Source: Acidobacteriota bacterium (lineage in GTDB: Bacteria > Acidobacteriota > Holophagae > Thermotomaculales > Thermotomaculaceae). Taken from it: a stretch of DNA of 8,174 bases. The notes under the pieces were generated by a model that saw only the letters and a program-made list of their open reading frames with translations, did no database searches and was not told the origin of the DNA. This document shows, piece after piece, positions 6,794 through 8,174 of the stretch (positions are counted from its first letter, which is position 1; each line of letters opens with the position of its first letter). The translations under genes were made by a program, and so were the position numbers. The stretch is from the NCBI GenBank assembly GCA_027067895.1, contig JAMOUY010000236.1, positions 1 to 8,174 of the forward strand. Direction: 5' to 3'.

Positions 6794-7472
6794 AATAGCA
6801 ATAATCGGCGGAAGCAATCTCTTTAATTCCGAACTTGTAAAAGACATGAAAGAAGAAAGGATTATAACACCTTTCGGCACGGTTGACGTGTTTATTGACG
6901 AAAAAACAATGTTTATCCAAAGGCACGGAAAGAAAAACCTTCCGCCTCACGCAATAAACCACAAGGCAAACCTCTATGCGGTTAAATCAAGGGATTTTAA
7001 AAAAGCGATAGCGTTAAATTCGGTAGGCTCTCTGAAAAAAGATATAAAACCTTCGGAAGTCTGCCTTGTTTCCGACTTTATTTCCTTTTACAACATAATA
7101 ACCGTTGAGCCTGAAAAAAGAATTCACATAACGCCCGAACTTTCGGAAGGATTAAACCAAAAAATTGAAAAATGCCTGAATCAAAAGTTTAAAAGAGTTG
7201 TCTATTGGCAGACAACCGGGCCGAGATTTGAAACCCCGGCTGAAATAAAACTTATGAGCCAGTATGCCGACGTTGTGGGAATGACAATGGGAAGCGAATG
7301 CACAATAGCCTGCGAATTGGGGCTTGAATATGCGTCTATCTGCGTAGTTGACAATTACGCAAACGGAATATCCGACAAAAACATAGATTTTGACGAGTTT
7401 AACAAACTTGTCCTTAAAAACCAAAAGATTGTTGACGAAATATTAAAGGAGATTGTGAAATGTCAATTTTGA
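6783..7472 (+). CDS. Purine nucleoside phosphorylase family 2; probable 5'-methylthioinosine phosphorylase
   Basis: The enzyme family cleaves a nucleoside with phosphate to give the free base and ribose-1-phosphate. The 229 aa are shorter than human MTAP (283). They show the phosphate and ribose motifs of the MTAP/PNP class: an N-terminal IIGGSN loop at 7-12, RHGKKNLPPHAINHKANLYA at 47-66, NSVGSL at 79-84, GPRFETPAEI at 146-155, and GMTMGSE at 166-172. The base-recognition segment reads DNYANG at 190-195. Where human MTAP has Asp220 and Asp222, which bind the adenine amino group, this protein has Asn191 and Ala193. The archaeal Methanocaldococcus and Pseudomonas MTI phosphorylases show the same pattern. 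This argues for a 6-oxopurine substrate such as methylthioinosine, and the downstream deaminase would supply it. GGGGG at 6772-6776 precedes the ATG, which lies inside speB; the end overlaps the next gene by 13 bases. MTA phosphorylase is the main alternative. Confidence 0.85.
   Translation: MENKIAIIGGSNLFNSELVKDMKEERIITPFGTVDVFIDEKTMFIQRHGKKNLPPHAINHKANLYAVKSRDFKKAIALNSVGSLKKDIKPSEVCLVSDFISFYNIITVEPEKRIHITPELSEGLNQKIEKCLNQKFKRVVYWQTTGPRFETPAEIKLMSQYADVVGMTMGSECTIACELGLEYASICVVDNYANGISDKNIDFDEFNKLVLKNQKIVDEILKEIVKCQF
7445..7452 (+). promoter_or_regulatory. Ribosome binding site that fixes the amidohydrolase start
   Basis: AAAGGAGA lies within the phosphorylase gene, 7 bases before ATG 7460. 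It is close to consensus and optimally spaced. It places the start 13 bases inside the upstream reading frame, and no earlier in-frame start codon is equally well placed. Confidence 0.65.
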
Positions 7473-8174
7473 TAAAAAACGTTTTGCACTCTTTCAGAAA
7501 CGAAAAAACAGACGTTTTCGTAAACAACGGCAAAATTGAAAAAATCGGAAAAAACCTGAAAGTTGACGCTGAAAAAACAATTGACGGCACGGATAAAATA
7601 CTCTACCCCGCCCTTTCAAACATGCACACACACGCTGCAATGGTTTTGTTTAAAGGCTATGCCGACGATTTGCAGTTAATGGAATGGCTTCAAACAAAAA
7701 TATGGCCTATTGAGTCAAAACTCACCGAAGAAGACGTTTATTGGGGAACAAAGTTTGCCTGCCTTGAAATGATAAAAACGGGCACAACCCTTTTTAATGA
7801 CATGTATTGGCACTTTGACGCATGTTATCAGGCTGTTGAAGAAATGGGAATGAGAGCCATTCTAAACGCCGTTATGATAGATATGTTTGACATTGAAAGA
7901 CAAAAGGCAAACGAAAAAAGGACTATTGAAATTTTTGAAAAATACTATGACAAAAATCCCCTGATAACCGTCGGGTTGGGACCTCACGCAGTTTATACCG
8001 TTTCGTCAAAGGGATTGAAATTTGCCGCCGAGTTTAGAAAAGAAAAAAACACGTTTTTGCACATACATCTGTCCGAAACCCTGACGGAAGTTGAGCAATG
8101 CTTAAAAGAAAACGGGAAAAGGCCGCCGGAATACCTTGACGAATTGGGCGTTCTTTCCGACAAAACAATTCTTG
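7460..8174 (+). CDS. mtaD: Amidohydrolase, probable MTA/S-adenosylhomocysteine (5'-deoxyadenosine) deaminase; 3' end outside window
   Basis: This metal-dependent deaminase would convert the adenine of MTA, S-adenosylhomocysteine or 5'-deoxyadenosine to hypoxanthine, releasing ammonia. The first 238 residues are present; family members run to about 400-430, so roughly 60 percent is visible. A short N-terminal beta sandwich (KTDVFVNNGKIEKIGKNL) is followed by the metal-binding HTH at 56-58 in the motif LSNMHTHAAMVLFKGYADD. Conserved segments EWLQTKIWPIESKLT (75-89) and KTGTTLFNDMY (106-116) closely resemble Thermotoga TM0936-type enzymes as I recall them. GLGPHAVYT at 172-180 and HIHLSET at 201-207 supply metal ligand His203 and Glu206. 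The remaining His and Asp metal ligands lie beyond the window. The start overlaps the phosphorylase gene by 13 bases and has the strong site AAAGGAGA. Guanine deaminase or chlorohydrolase-like relatives are less likely given the gene partner. Confidence 0.9.
   Translation, partial: MSILIKNVLHSFRNEKTDVFVNNGKIEKIGKNLKVDAEKTIDGTDKILYPALSNMHTHAAMVLFKGYADDLQLMEWLQTKIWPIESKLTEEDVYWGTKFACLEMIKTGTTLFNDMYWHFDACYQAVEEMGMRAILNAVMIDMFDIERQKANEKRTIEIFEKYYDKNPLITVGLGPHAVYTVSSKGLKFAAEFRKEKNTFLHIHLSETLTEVEQCLKENGKRPPEYLDELGVLSDKTIL

Overview
The window is a fully plus-strand, gene-dense stretch of an AT-rich bacterial chromosome. It holds the tail of one transcription unit and two further groups of tightly packed genes. 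The MlaE-MlaF-MlaD lipid transporter, with an outer-membrane-like tail on MlaD, points to a diderm (two-membrane) bacterium. Codon use is the same in every gene: AGA/AGG for Arg, ATA for Ile, GGA for Gly, and a visible preference for GAC/AAC over GAT/AAT despite the AT-rich background. Nothing looks recently acquired, and no transposase, phage gene, tRNA, rRNA or CRISPR array is visible. The phylum cannot be fixed from this sequence. Low-GC diderm lineages outside classical Proteobacteria are plausible, but this is only an impression.

Region 1 (1-904): the last 277 codons of a long-chain type acyl-CoA dehydrogenase, closed by a clear intrinsic terminator. Region 2 (905-1095): a non-coding gap with a good sigma-70-type promoter (TATAAT at 1029-1034) just before the next operon. 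Region 3 (1096-5483): mlaE, mlaF, mlaD and radA, with gaps of 9, 16 and 7 bases. The first three encode the permease, ATPase and MCE-domain lipid-binding subunit of a phospholipid transporter between the inner and outer membrane. MlaD is unusually long (491 aa): membrane anchor, one MCE domain, a long helical region and a beta-rich C-terminal domain. This is the layout expected of a subunit that bridges the periplasm by itself. radA (DNA recombination and repair) appears to be read through from the same transcript.

Region 4 (5484-8174): queF, speB, a nucleoside phosphorylase and an amidohydrolase (cut by the window end). Their reading frames overlap by 4, 11 and 13 bases, so they are very probably one operon, with a candidate extended -10 promoter ahead of queF. 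The last three fit one metabolic theme. SpeB makes putrescine from agmatine, and later aminopropylation releases 5'-methylthioadenosine (MTA). The amidohydrolase would deaminate MTA to methylthioinosine (MTI), and the phosphorylase would cleave MTI. Active-site residues of the phosphorylase (Asn/Ala where adenine-specific MTAP has Asp/Asp) support this deaminate-first salvage route. QueF belongs to queuosine biosynthesis and is the functional outlier.

Most of the content is recognisable housekeeping. The two points most worth attention are the self-contained MlaD architecture and the predicted 6-oxopurine specificity of a gene that automatic pipelines would probably label MTA phosphorylase.
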